Source: Pachyseris speciosa (taxonomy: Eukaryota > Cnidaria > Anthozoa > Scleractinia > Pachyseridae). Taken from it: a DNA stretch of 64,000 nucleotides. This document shows positions 21,636-33,006 of the stretch, piece by piece. The notes under the pieces are model-generated. The model was given only the letters and a program-made list of their open reading frames with translations, was not told the origin of the DNA and did not search any database. Each line of letters starts with the position of its first letter. The stretch's first letter is position 1. Where the stretch lies: positions 443,501-507,500 of the forward strand of contig JAEMWC010000033.1 of the NCBI GenBank assembly GCA_016490735.1. The letters are read 5' to 3'. A program made the position numbers and the translations under genes.

Positions 21636-22079
21636 CTAATGCTTGGGCTCAATCTTTGATTTGGTAGATTTAAGGGAGTAATGCCCGCTACCATGTGGCC
21701 TTAGTGCCCAAAGAGTGGCTTCAGCTTACCAGATCACATTAATTTGCGAGGTATCCTTGTCACTCCAGCCACATCCCACAAGCTTTACATTTTCACTAAA
21801 TGTAAAACAATATTGTTAAGCTGTTGACTTTTTACTTGTCCCTTCCCAAATGCCACCTTTGAGTCTATACATGAAGCTCTGGCCTCTTTGACTCAAATGC
21901 TTTATTGCTGAAGTCTTTGTAAACAAGTAGCACTATAATATTTTCTGCGCTAATGCAGTATAATGCCTTGACAAAATAAGGAACAATGATTTCAACTTAC
22001 ATTGTACAAAGTATTTATAAACCAGGGCATTTGTGGATGGTCAGAACAGTCAATAACCTTGAACAGTCAAAGGCCTCCA

Positions 22080-22496
22080 CTATGGGATGAAAGTTTTTTC
22101 AAACCCCCCACCTATGTTTGACTTACTCCCTCCCCCGCTGCAGCTTGACAGATTCAAAGTCGAATAAAAAAAACTTCTCTCCATTTTTGCAGTGTAAATT
22201 GTGCCATGAGTGTTCCATTCCCCAAAGTAATAAGAAATGACAAATTTGCCTTCAGTAATCTTGTACATAAAAGCCATGTCCTTTTCTTCAGAGGTGAGGA
22301 CTGAAACTTTGCTCCCACACTTTTTTCCAGTCAAGGTTCGCTTGAAATAGGATACCACCTCTACCTCGCTCATCCCGGAAAGTATGGAAAAAAGCTGCTT
22401 GACTGGTCGTAGGGTAGTAAAGGACACAACTTCTGCCCTCTTGTTCCTCCCCAAGTTTACAAACGGTTCGCCAAATCCATCTATACCTTTTATCAT
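22080..22496 (-). CDS. Unrecognised open frame, 138 codons
   Basis: I do not recognise this protein. It is the longest frame in a gene-poor stretch. It starts MIKGIDGFGEPF, has a mixed charged core (MSEVEVVSYFKRTLTGKKCG) and ends in a glycine/serine-rich tail. It could be an exon of an unknown gene, a transposon remnant or chance. A SINE begins just upstream of its start. Confidence 0.25.
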   Translation of the reverse strand: MIKGIDGFGEPFVNLGRNKRAEVVSFTTLRPVKQLFSILSGMSEVEVVSYFKRTLTGKKCGSKVSVLTSEEKDMAFMYKITEGKFVISYYFGEWNTHGTIYTAKMERSFFYSTLNLSSCSGGGSKSNIGGGFEKTFIP

Positions 22497-22504
22497 CCTC
22501 AGCC

Positions 22505-22765
22505 GACCGACCGGTTAGCTCGGTGGTATAGCACCGGACTACCGTGCGGGAGGTCGCGGGTTCAAAACCTCGGCCGGACCAACACTCAGGGTCTTTAAAT
22601 AATTGAGCAGAAAGTGCTGCCTTTGTAATGACATCTACAAACGGTTAGACTTTCTAGTCTTCTCGGATAAGGACGATAAACCGTAGGCCCTGTCTCACAA
22701 CTCTTCATAATTCTCTGATTCTGTGGGACGTAAAAGAACCACTAGGGACGTAACAAAACTCTGGC
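22505..22765 (+). mobile_element. tRNA-derived SINE
   Basis: A tRNA-like head holds an A box (TTAGCTCGGTGG, 22515-22526) and B box (GGTTCAAAACC, 22559-22569) at normal spacing. Those are the internal RNA polymerase III promoter parts. The head ends CGGCCGGACCA and is followed by an unrelated body with CTCGGATAAGGACGATAAACC, a style of central domain seen in invertebrate SINEs. The 3' limit is uncertain. Confidence 0.8.
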
Positions 22766-22942
22766 ATAGGGAATGTCACGAGTGATTTCGGCATAAAAAG
22801 GGTTTCTCACCCGGCATCTTCCTGCAAGGCGTCGACAAATTGACTTCAGCCAAAGCCTGGATTTAGTTTTAAAAATGGCTCCAGCGTATACGGGGTAGCT
22901 ATTCAAAATTTTGGCGGCTTGTGTTATCCCTGGAACGTGGTT

Positions 22943-23179
22943 TTGAATCAAGTTATTCAGCGGAACCAAAATTTCCGCACTTTAATACATTGACAAAATA
23001 TTCGCCATTTTCAAGGTCCTTTCCGAGTCTTTGCAGGAGTTGTTTAAGCGTTTCTGCTAATAAATTGTTGTTCTTAAATGCTTCTTCTTCTATTTCTTCA
23101 TCATCGCTATCCAAATCCACTCATCATCGTCTTCCAGAACTTGTTCACGAACGTCCTTGGCACTCATCGAAGCCGCCAT
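22943..23179 (-). pseudogene. Short broken frame beginning MAASMSAKDVREQ
   Basis: From ATG at 23179-23177 the minus strand reads MAASMSAKDVREQVLEDDDE. A one-base shift then gives an acidic DSDDEEIEEE run and a helical LLAETLKQLLQRLGKDLE segment ending in TAA. It looks like the N-terminus of a transposon or host protein with a frameshift; the family is not recognised. Confidence 0.35.
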
Positions 23180-23239
23180 TTTTCAAATTTGTGGCATTCG
23201 CACGGGAAACCGCTGAACACAACAAATGGCGAACTTGAG

Positions 23240-23622
23240 CGATTTTAAACACGAAGAGGCGCTATATAAGGAGCGGTACCTAAGGTACGTTCGGATTATT
23301 TGTCAATCAACCATCGACCCATACAGAAGTCCGTGGAAATTTGTGCAATAAAAGACCGCTTCTGAGCTACAAGTTTGTAGTATTTTGTGTCTTTCTTGTT
23401 TTCGAGTTCCTCAGTGACTTTTGTCGCCATGGAAGAATATGTCGAGGTTTGTATGTTCTGAAAATGCCGTACCAATGTTTGAGCGTTTCGATTTATGACG
23501 CTAATTTTGAAATTCGAAATGGTTTGCTTACGCCATCGCACAATGGTGACAGTAAAAATAAAATGCAAATGAAACAGGAGGCGGAGCTTTTCCTTTTATA
23601 GCGCGTCTTCGTGTTTAAGTAG
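23240..23622. repeat. Inverted-repeat element with TATA-like box in its arm
   Basis: TTTTAAACACGAAGAGGCGCTATATAAGG at the left (23243-23271) matches the reverse complement of the right end (about 23574-23620, CCTTTTATAGCGCGTCTTCGTG). About 300 bases lie between. Read as a non-autonomous element. Confidence 0.55.
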
Positions 23623-24688
23623 GCTTGTGCCCACCGTGTAATAAGCCATTCAAGCGGGTATTGTAAACTAATTTTGACACCATCCACCGGCACCATATAC
23701 TGTAGAATACGCCCCCAAAATTGACCAATAACAGCGCGCGTTTTTAAGGGACACTTCAAATGTCAAGTGATTGAACACTCGGCGCCAAAATCATTCAGTC
23801 TCCTCAAGAGAGCAACGTAAAGGGAGTCAAAATGCATCAACGCATCTACAGCGAGGAAAAACGTTTTCCAGGCTTGAATTCATGGGAAATTCCACGTATA
23901 CAGCAGTGTAATCGATCGAAGTGTATTAGCCGGTGAAATTGATAACGCAGCGATTCCATCTTCGCGACTCATTTGTAGTGGCTAGAATGCCCAAGATCCA
24001 TCACATCATCGTTTTAGTATCATCGCTTTAAAATTTGTATTTAGCGTAGTAATTTGAAGAAAAACCTGTATTTATAATTGAGGGCACTGTACTGGTTGTG
24101 TATACTTGTGTCACGAATTACCAAGCGGGGACGGCATTTATATTTTTTCCCTGTTTACCGTCATTTGACTTCAAGGTCTTTTCTCGCAAATAAATTTACT
24201 CTCTTTCAGCTTTAAAAGGGCATGTTAAGATCAGCAATATGTTGAGGTATTTTGGAGAGAAAAAATATGTATGTGTGAGTTGTACTACCGACAGTGTTTC
24301 CGGTCACACTTCACTGAACTCGACTGTCAGTAAACAAACACTGCATAAGTTTTGGCTTCTTTTACATTTCTTGGACTCCGAATATTCGTTCACAGATAAC
24401 TGTACATTCTGTTAGCCTCAAAAAGGTTTATTCAATGTAGACGTTTAAAGAAAAACAAGATATCAACGCGTTCAGAAAAATCTCTCCCTGTGAGAAATCC
24501 TGCGCATGTCAATCGATGACAGTGTCCCTTTAAGTGATAGATATAACAAGAGGCTACAATTAGCCTAAACCTGGGCTTGCAAAAAACAGTATTGTATCCC
24601 TAACTTAGTGCTAAACAAAAGAATAGAGGGAAGTCTGTCTTTCTTACATCGGACGCATTGTGTTTAGCTTGTGTTGGAGTCTATTTCT
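23623..24688. other. No recognised feature
   Basis: About 1.1 kb without a gene, clear repeat or RNA gene that I can support. Confidence 0.5.
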
Positions 24689-24828
24689 TTAGACCCCTAT
24701 CAACATATATTCCTCTAAAATACAGCTCAACCATTGAGCACAATAATTATAACACTTGTAAAAAATATTTCTAAAAGAACAAGAAAAAGAGAAACAGAAA
24801 AAATAAAGCCCGTGATATATACCACTAA

Positions 24829-24902
24829 AAGACATCGAACCCGGGTTAGCTGCGTCAGAGGCAGGAACAATGACCTTTAGGCCACAGAGGTTTATCGTCA
24901 TG
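24829..24902 (-). pseudogene. tRNA-like sequence, Gln(CTG)-like, degenerate
   Basis: On the minus strand ACCT and AGGT can form a D stem and CTGC and GCAG an anticodon stem around the loop CTCTGAC (anticodon CTG). GGTTCGAT then matches a T-loop. The T stem and acceptor stem do not pair well, so it is a tRNA pseudogene or the head of a SINE rather than a functional tRNA. Confidence 0.5.
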
Positions 24903-24959
24903 CAAGATGTTAAAAATAGTGTATTGATTCCAAAAAAAAAAAAAAAAAACTAAGCACAC

Positions 24960-25990
24960 TTGTTTTCGCTTCGATGGATAATTGTTTGAGAAAGGAAACG
25001 CTTATCGAACGATGTTGGATTTTTTCGCATAAATGTGAATGGAGTCTCGGTGAAATGTGAGTAGAAAATTAATTAGCAGAGTGAAACTGTTTACAAATAC
25101 GTCAATCCAGGGTCATTTGAAACACAAGAAAGGAACGTTTCTGGACAGTTTCAAGGGACGCTAGTACATTTGTAATATATAATCGCTTATCATTCAAAAA
25201 TTAAAGTCCAGAAATTGAGATATTGTGGCAAAATAGTAAATAAACTACCTGTCAAAGTCTCAGGGGTGTGTAATATCCCGTACTTGAGTTATTCAACAAA
25301 ATGTACATCTCAATGGAGTGGATACGGGAACACGGCAGTCCATCTGGAGTTAAATTTTGGTCATGTTAAAAGCTTTCTTCTCGCTGTTGAACTTGCAAAC
25401 ATTCGTATAGACACTTGTCTTAACATATTAGTTGTTCAGACTTCAAAGAGACAAGGTGAATCGACGTTTTCCGATACGTGACAACAGGCATCATTCTTGC
25501 TGTTGATGTGAGATTTACACTCGAATCACTCGGCCGTGAAAGGTCAAACTCCCTTTGTCTGTAGTCTCTAATTTTTGGCGCTCCCCTCGCGTCGCGTCTC
25601 CTCGCAACTTCGCGCGCGCACGTGCCCCCACAATCCGTCGCCAAAATTAGAGACTACTCGCTGTCTACTGAAGCAGACACGGGGAAACACGGCAGTCTAT
25701 CTGCCGTTAAGTTTACTCATGTTAAAAACTTTCTTCTCGCCGTTGAACTTCCAAACATTCGCATAGACACTTCTCTTAACATATATTTTGTTCAGACTTC
25801 AAAAGCCACAAGATGAATCGACATTTTCCCATACGTGACAACACGCATCACTGTTGTTAAAAATAGTTAGCGCTTGCGCAGAAACGCCGGAAGTGCCATT
25901 TGTGGATGATACTCGACGACGAAAAAGAAGAACCGTCGGTAGTTTATGACCCGGGCGCCGCGCGAGACGCGCGCAGCCCGGGTAATAAGT
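24960..25990 (+). repeat. Dispersed repeat family X, copy 1 (hairpin-tailed)
   Basis: Parts of this stretch recur at 58979-59205 (inverted) and 59640-59945. Shared blocks include GCATAAATGT..TCTCGGTGAAATGTGAG, the CGCTTGCGCAGAAACGCCGG box and a terminal hairpin ending CCGGGTAA here and CCGAGTAA elsewhere. The segment 25325-25497 is repeated at 25678-25857. No protein is recognised. Confidence 0.65.
25558..25662. repeat. Hairpin MITE inside repeat X
   Basis: GTAGTCTCTAATTTTTGGCG pairs with CGCCAAAATTAGAGACTAC. The centre is CG-rich (CTCGCGTCGCG, GCGCGCGC). It splits the duplicated segment of repeat X. Confidence 0.75.
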
Positions 25991-26186
25991 TTGCGTAACA
26001 CCCACCTGGCGAACTCGATTAATTATTTCATTGCTACTCCATGGAGCAAAAATAAATTTAGTTAACAGCAGGCGTAGAGCATCTATCAGCACTCCTAAGT
26101 GACCATATATCAGGACACTAATGATAATACACGTTATTATCACAACGTGATGTGAAGGAAAATTCTGTCACTGAAACGGAACGCTC

Positions 26187-27100
26187 TGAACAAAACACAC
26201 TGTAATTAAAAAGGTCAAAACAATTGGTGTTAATCATGGTCGATTGTGCGGCGCATTACAAAGAAGGTGAGAGTTTTACAACTTCAATGGGATATTGTTT
26301 CAAGAATTTAATGATATCTACCCTCAACTAAGAACAGAGAACACTTTCCTGCGATTTCGATCCAGACCGTAAAATAGACAAGTGGTCTCAAAGTGAATTT
26401 TTTAGAAAAGTGGTTGTTTCGATTATTTAATAATCTGTGTATAGCTATAATCGAACTCAATCCGTGAATTGAATTCGAGTTCGACGATCGAGCGAAATCG
26501 AACACAGAACTTTGTTCAAGTTCGATTTCCAAACCCATTGAACTCAATCAAACAATCTAACCCAATCAAAGGGAATCCATTAGATTGTGTGCGATTGAGC
26601 TCGGTAACAGTCAATCCAATGTATTGCATTCGATTGTGTTCGGTGAATAAATTCGCTTGAACAGTGGTTACTCAACCCAGACTCTGATAAACTTACATAC
26701 AAAGCAAGTCCATCTCAGGTATTTCCCCAAAACTTTTTATTGATTTTCTAAGCCAGTTTTACAAAAATCAAGGTCGGAAATTAGACGTTCGATTAAGTTC
26801 GATTGTTTTGTGTGAGTTCGATTGGGTTCGATTGACTATGTCGGGGATTTAAGTCAATATCGTTCCAGTGTGCAGCCGTAAAGTAACAATCCTAGCAATC
26901 TCTAGTGAGTCGAAATCGTTCTGCAGCCGTAAAGTAACAATCCTAACAATCTCTCTAGTGAGTCGGAATCGTTCTAACTTAAAATCTGAACAAAACACAC
27001 TGTGATTAAAAAGGTCAAAACAATTAGTATTAATCATGGTCGCTGGTGCGGCGCATTACAAAGAAGATGAGAGTTTTTCAACTTCAATGCTGCGATTTCG
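26187..27100 (+). repeat. Segmental duplication with internal tandem repeat
   Basis: About 100 bases starting GAACAAAACACACTGT at 26187 recur at 26988. Between them, a 50-57 base unit with TGCAGCCGTAAAGTAACAAT is duplicated in tandem at 26872 and 26922. Confidence 0.7.
26450..26660. repeat. TTCGATT/AATCGAA-rich repeat element
   Basis: Dense alternation of GAACTCAATC, TTCGATT and AATCGAAC words lets the strand fold on itself. A related block lies at 36055-36240. Confidence 0.6.
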
Positions 27101-27222
27101 ATCCGCCTTAATCCTTAATCCAGTATAAAAGGGCTGTGATCTTTGCCCCCTGTCATTCCAATTTTATAATTAAACATATGATTTCAAAGATTAAATTTTA
27201 CTACAAACGGCTTGCCATACTT

Positions 27223-28023
27223 GGGCCGTTTTTCATTCTGTATTCTGCAGTTCTGGAACACAGTACTTACTGGGATTCTTTACTTTGGTAAAAGTTTTAA
27301 CTTTGTGAAGTTGACATTAGAAAATGCAGTTGAGCACAAGAAAGATAGTGCACAAGGAATTCTAAAGGACTTCTAACGCTAAAAGGACAGTACATGAGAC
27401 GAAAACGACATGGATCGGACTGAGTTCTTTTAGCGCACTTATACCTTCAAATTCACCACTCAGAAAGCTTGATTATCAAAGGTCGGTTGATGAACCAGAT
27501 TTGACCACTTTGATGGTGCATAAGGGCAAGTTCAGGAAGAAACTGGTCTTTCTTGTTTTTTTCAATTTACAGCTCCCTCTCCTAGTAAATTAAGGAATTG
27601 TTTATGACTGCATGTATCGTTAGTTTTGTTACATCATAGTTAGTAGAAGAGACCCAGTCTCCTCTACTAACTGTGGTTACATAAACGTGGCTATCTGCGG
27701 CCGCCTTCATTACAGCTTGTGCGATTCAGTGTTCGACATGAATGAGTGTAGTATTGTGTTTCAAATAAACGGCTTTGATGGTTTCTATAGTTTATCAATA
27801 TGTATGACTCCACAACAGAGTTTAGCAGCCTCTACACTCTTCTGTTATAATGGGTTTTCCAGCCCAGCTTCTTTAAGATTGCTGTTACACAGCTCGCGCG
27901 CGTCGTAAGAGCAAGGAGTTAAATGTGCTTCCCTTGTTGCTTCCCAATCCGCAAGCTGGGAACTCGTTCAAAATCCTTAGACGGCTCCAGATGAGTGCAA
28001 ATTTCACAAAGACTTCAACCACG
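27223..28023 (+). repeat. 800-bp direct repeat, copy 1
   Basis: Begins GGGCCGTTTTTCATTCTG and matches 31744-32543 in the same orientation, roughly nine bases in ten. It contains a small hairpin (27642-27672, GTTAGTAGAAG / CTCTACTAAC). It lies immediately 3' of the broken HEPN-NB-ARC-TPR gene. Confidence 0.82.
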
Positions 28024-28050
28024 AACATTGGTAAACGCGATAAGAACTAG

Positions 28051-31000
28051 TCAAAAAAGATCACATTTGGAACCAGCTGAGCTAGACGGTCTAATGTCTT
28101 TTGCCCGTCTGACATGTTTCTGAGGTGGTGGAATTGCTCCTCGTAGCTTAGGCGCCCGGTGTACTCCTGAGAATGAGGCTATGTTTCTTCTAACAGGTTC
28201 AGGTGACTCACCATCAGGATCATTTGCAGCTGCTACAAGCTCAAAATGTTCCTGTTGTGAAACTCGTGTTAAGCCATCGGCTGCCGATTTGCACAACTCG
28301 TGACTAGGCAGGTAAACCTTGGCATAGATTTTCTGAGCTTGTTTGAAATAAGTGGCCGCCTCATCAAACTCTGAGCATCGTTCGTGCACCAGGCCGAGGT
28401 TTAGCTTTGTATCGCCAACTTTACAATGGTCACGTTCTAAACGCTTAATTTTAATGGATAGGGAACGCCAAAGGAATTCTTTGGACTTCTGTAATTCACC
28501 CATATCCATGTACAACTGACCAAGATTATTCAACAATTCTGCAATTCCGAGATGCTCTTTGGACAACATTTTTTCTCGCATGCGCAGTGCAGATTCTAAA
28601 CATTCCTTTGCAAGTTGAAGCTGATTCATGGCCTTGTGCAACAGGCCAATGTTATTGTAAGACTCGGAAATCAGTAAATGGTCAGGAAAGTAAAGCTTCT
28701 TCCTCATTTCAAGTGCCTGCTTGTGGTAATCAAAGGCTTTTTCCGTTGAGCCCAGTTCACTGTACACAATTCCCAGATTACACAAACAGTCGGCCACGTG
28801 GGGATGGAGTTTACCATATATACTTTGCTAAAGATTTTTCGCTAAAGATTTTTCGTAATAGAGTGCTGCAATTTGGTGTTCACCCAATGCGCCGTAGGCA
28901 CACCCCAGATTATTTAGTGAAGCGGCAACAGTGGCATGATCTCTGCCACAATGTTGTTCTCTCATTGACAGAGACTTGCAAAAGTAAACTTTGGCTTCAT
29001 TAAAATCTCCAAGATCGTAAAATACATTTCCTAGTTTGTTCAGGGAATCTGCAATCTCTGGAGACGACTTTGTCTGATTTAGGCTTTCAAATAAGGCCAA
29101 AGCCCGTTCATGGTGAGCTTTAGCTATTGCATACTCGCCTTGTTCACGAAAGACGATACCCTAATTGTTCAAGATGGTGGCCATCAAAATAATGTCGTTT
29201 TCATCGCTACTAACGCCTTTAGCATCACTGGTGATTGCAAGAGCGTTTTCAAAGAATAATTTGGCCACAAGTGAATGGCCTTGTGCACTGCAAATGTCAC
29301 CGAAATTGAGAAATGCCCTTGAAGTCCATTTCTTCCCTTGCTGGTTATATCCCGCGAAATCCAGTTTAAAGGGGTCGGCACCAATTGACTGCTGAGAGAT
29401 TTCAAATGAGGAGTCATCATTTTTGAACGGATGTGAAACTCCAAGTCAAACTGAAGCAAGTTGTGTTGCGCAAAAGATGATAATGTTTCAATGTATGTCC
29501 TAGTAAGAGTGGCCATCTCCTCCTTACTGGAATTGTCACAGAGGAAGTTCTTGAAGGCATCATGAACGACCTGGTGCACCTTTACAAGAGTCTGAGCACT
29601 GTCCCCTTGGGAAAGCGGGATAAGCAAAGAGCAATTGGCAATGTCAGTAGCGACCATGTCCTCATCAAGATCCGGTACCTTTTTCGTCACAAAACTGACG
29701 ACAATGCTAAGATCAATGGGTGTTGGGGCAGCCAGAGCCAAGAAATTGCCCACATGTTTAAAAACGTGATTCTGGACCAGTTTTAGCACCGCAGTTCTGA
29801 CGGCTGATGTCATTGACAATGGGTAACTGGTGCTTGTCCTTTCGTATATTTCCTCCATCTTATGTCTCTTTCTTGTCTCTAGTTTCTCGAGGTAGGCCGT
29901 CCATGTGGAGCTCCCAGGACCCTTTTTGTTGGTGTGCACACGATGAGCATAGATAGCAGCGCAAGCGATGGCCAGTGGCTGACGATCCAACGCCTCTATG
30001 ATCGTTTGCTCCAGTTCCTTGTCATCACAAGAAAACTGACAAATGTCCCTAAGGAGAGTTAATGCATCGTCCATTTGCATTCCTCGACTAAGCGAAATAT
30101 ATTGACAAGAAGGATCAGCAGTTGGTACATTCGTACTGTCCTGTGTGGTAACAAGAATTTTGCCACGTCCTCCCCATTTGTCGTCAGGCCAGCAATTTCG
30201 CAGGCTCTTCAACTCATTGGCATTATCAAATATTACTAGCCATGTGGAATACGCTTTTGCTCTAACGGAAATAAGTGTTTTCAGATGAGCAATTTTTTCA
30301 TCAGACTTCAACTTTGAGTCTGATCCAGCGATACAGTTCAGGGAGTATTCTGTGACCCCAAGTTCACGAGCAAGGTCGTAGTAAGAGTCTACCATCGATT
30401 GCTCACTTTCAGCATTCAAGGTCATTACAAATGTGCAACTTTCATGGACACCATCAGTTAATGCCTCATCATAGAATCTCTTCCCAACAGAACGAGCAAT
30501 CTGACTTTTTCCACACCCGGGTTACCATGGGCGTAAACTGTCACAATGGAACCATCAACATCGTTTTCCTGGAGGTCCTTAAACATCTGCAAAATCTCTT
30601 CAACTTCTGATTTTCGTTCAGTTACCGCATGGGATGGCTTTGGTGGAAGGCACTTGAAGGATTTGGGCTCAGTTTGTAGCTCGTCTTCCAAAACACCAAT
30701 TTTGTTTTGAAGCTGATGGAGTTCCATAGTTGGAAAGCTCGACTGGTTAATGGTTTTACGTAATTCTTTAGTGTCAAGGTGCAGAGCCATAAACGCATTC
30801 GAGACCAGATTCACATCAGCCTGAAAGTTAGCGTCCGCAATGCTTGCTCTCGACCGATGAGCAAAAACCTTATTGCGGAACTTTCGCAGATCATCAACGT
30901 TGGTAGCGACTGTAGGACTCACCAAACTCCCAAGTGAATCCGAGTAGAGAATTGCAAAGGAAAAGCATGTCGAGTCCCATTCACTTGTGTTTCCGTTTTG

Positions 31001-31228
31001 AATTATTCTTAGCAGTCGGTTATTCCTCCGCCGGCTTCTCCACGATTCCATGTTAAAGAAGTCTTGTCCATTTCTTGCAGTGTCTTGCCACGGACCCAGC
31101 CTCACTCCATGTATTCTGTCCCATTCCTGTTTGAACACGCATTGCAGACCGTCTCGGATGATGTTGGTGGCAATGTAGCAGACGCGGAAGTAGTTGAGCT
31201 CTTCTAATGTGTATTCCTGGTTAGACAT
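28051..31228 (-). pseudogene. HEPN(DZIP3)-NB-ARC-TPR gene, decayed copy
   Basis: Same gene family and strand as the copy at 51.1-54.4 kb and very similar to it. It starts MSNQEYTLEELNYFRVC (31228). A HEPN domain with the RNKVFAH motif, an NB-ARC ATPase and seven kinesin-light-chain-type TPRs follow. Disruptions, in coding order: one base lost inside the Walker A motif (about 30511-30523, GNPGV instead of GNPGCGKS); one base lost near 29317-29323; TAG at 29165-29163; and a 14-base tandem duplication at 28827-28854 with loss of the neighbouring bases. The C-terminus also differs, ending SAGSKCDLF without the membrane segment of the other copy. Upstream homology reaches about 160 bases before the start codon, then a MITE intrudes. 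Confidence 0.9.
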
Positions 31229-31403
31229 GCTATAAGTTGAGCAGGTGACTGCGTTTTCTGTTTAAGGAAAAATTAGGTTTCAAAAGGTTAATAATTTTGA
31301 AATAACTATAATGAGAACTCTAACAGCTCAGTAATCTTGGAAGGTGAAAAATAATTGTGTTGATTCCTGCGCCTACTCATTTGGCGTTGAATCTATCCCT
31401 AAT

Positions 31404-31638
31404 GTTCGCCATGACCGCTGAATAAAAGCACTGAGAACGCATTTGTACAGGGTTAGCCACGACCTAAAGTAAAATATTCACAAATACCGGCGGGAAGGTG
31501 CCACAAATTTGAAATTTGAATAATAGACAGAGCTGTAAACAGATCCTCTGGCTGGAATTTGTGAATATTTTACTTTAGATCGAGGCTAACCCTGTAGAAA
31601 TGCGTTCTCAGTACTTTTATTCAGCGGTCATGGCGAAC
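31404..31638. repeat. Palindromic MITE upstream of the decayed gene
   Basis: GTTCGCCATGACCGCTGA at the left is matched by TCAGCGGTCATGGCGAAC at the right. Complementarity runs about 80 bases inwards, including CAGGGTTAGCC / GGCTAACCCTG. Confidence 0.85.
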
Positions 31639-31743
31639 TCAATCTAATGTTTCATGATTTACTCGGACAAATTAAATCAAATGTGGATGAACGTGTGGAT
31701 AAACGCATTCAGTTCAACCAACAGCAGCAACGAAACCACACTA

Positions 31744-32543
31744 GGGCCGTTTTTCATTCTGTATTCTGCAGGTTTGGAACACAGTACTTACTGGGATTCT
31801 TTAATTTGGCAAAAGTCTTAACTTGGTGAAGTTGACATTAGAAAATGCGGTTGAGCACAAGAAATATAGTGCACAAGGAATTCTAAAGGGCCTCTAACGC
31901 TAGATGATGGACAGTAGATGAGACGAAAACGGCATGGATCGGACTGAGTTGTTTTAGCGGGATTCTACTTTCCGTTATACCTTCAAATTCACCACTCAGA
32001 AAGCTTGATTATCAAAGGTCGGTTTATGAAGCAGATTTGACCACTTTGATGATGCATTAGGGCAAGTCCAGGAAGAAACGGGTCTCTTTTTGTTTTCTGT
32101 TTTTTTTTTTTTTCGATGAGAGCTCCCCCTCCTAAAGACGGTTTAAGGAATTGTTTATGACTGCATGTATCGTTAGTTTTGTTACATCATAGTTAGTAGA
32201 AGAGACCCATTCTCCTCTACTAACTATGGTTACATAAACGTAGCTATCTGCGGCTGCCTGTATTACAGCTTGTGTGATTCAGTGCTCGACATGAGTGAAT
32301 GTAACATTGTGCTTCAAATAAACGGCTTTGGTGGCTTCTATAGTTTAATAGGATGTTTGACTCCGCAATAGAGTTTAGCAGCCTCTACACTCTTCTGTTA
32401 TAATGGATTCTCCAGCCCAACTTCTTTAAAATTTCTGTTACACAGCTCGCGAGGGCCGTAAGAGCAAGGAGTTATATTTGCTTCTCTTGCTGCTTCAAAA
32501 TTGATACACGGCTCCAGATGAGTTTCATAAAGATTTCCACGGT
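31744..32543 (+). repeat. 800-bp direct repeat, copy 2
   Basis: Same orientation and content as 27223-28023, including the CTACTAACTATGGTTACATAAACG block. Together the two copies bracket the decayed HEPN-NB-ARC-TPR gene. Confidence 0.82.
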
Positions 32544-32802
32544 GGTCGGATGCTAGGGCTTTTACTCCCGCACCTCTCAAAACTGAGAGTTTTAGGCCAT
32601 AGAAAAAAGTGGAATGCATCAAATGTAACGAAACTTGGCAGGGAATACCTGGCAGGCAATACCTATCAACTGTTTTATATTTCATCCCATGTGACTGCAA
32701 TTGTGACGTCATAAAAGATGTCTGAATTTGGCATCAGAAGAAAAATTCAGGAAAAAATCGTAAAAATTTCATAGTAGTTTTCTGTGTAGAACAGTATGTA
32801 CA

Positions 32803-33006
32803 ACGGAGTAAAGACAAAGTTGCATAAAATCAAAATTGTAGTTTTTTGAGCTTAACATGTGTCATCTATGACGCGTATTTCGTCAGGAATTACGTCATCA
32901 TGACGTCATGATGCCGTAATTTGTGACGAAATACGCGTCATAGAACACACATCCTAAGCTCAAAAAACTACAATTTTGATTTCATGCAACTTTGCTTTTC
33001 TCCGTT
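32803..33006. repeat. Near-perfect 204-bp palindrome centred on TGACGTCA
   Basis: Arms 32803-32904 and 32905-33006 are almost fully complementary (for example CAAAATTGTAGTTTTTTGAG with CTCAAAAAACTACAATTTTG). The exact centre (32901-32908) is TGACGTCA, a full CRE-type ATF/CREB site, and further TGACG words flank it. Read as a MITE with incidental or functional CRE content. Confidence 0.9.

Noticed and set aside
24829..24902. Functional tRNA-Gln
   Set aside because: D and anticodon stems pair, but the T stem and acceptor stem do not, so only a degenerate tRNA-like sequence is supported.
28587..29003. 138-codon plus-strand frame across the decayed HEPN-NB-ARC-TPR gene
   Set aside because: It is antisense to the TPR coding region, and the matching plus-strand frame at 51744-52154 arises the same way from the paralogue.
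27223..32543. LTR retrotransposon carrying the HEPN-NB-ARC-TPR gene
   Set aside because: The 800-bp repeats show no TG..CA ends, primer-binding site or polypurine tract that I can see, and no gag or pol lies between them; kept only as an open question.
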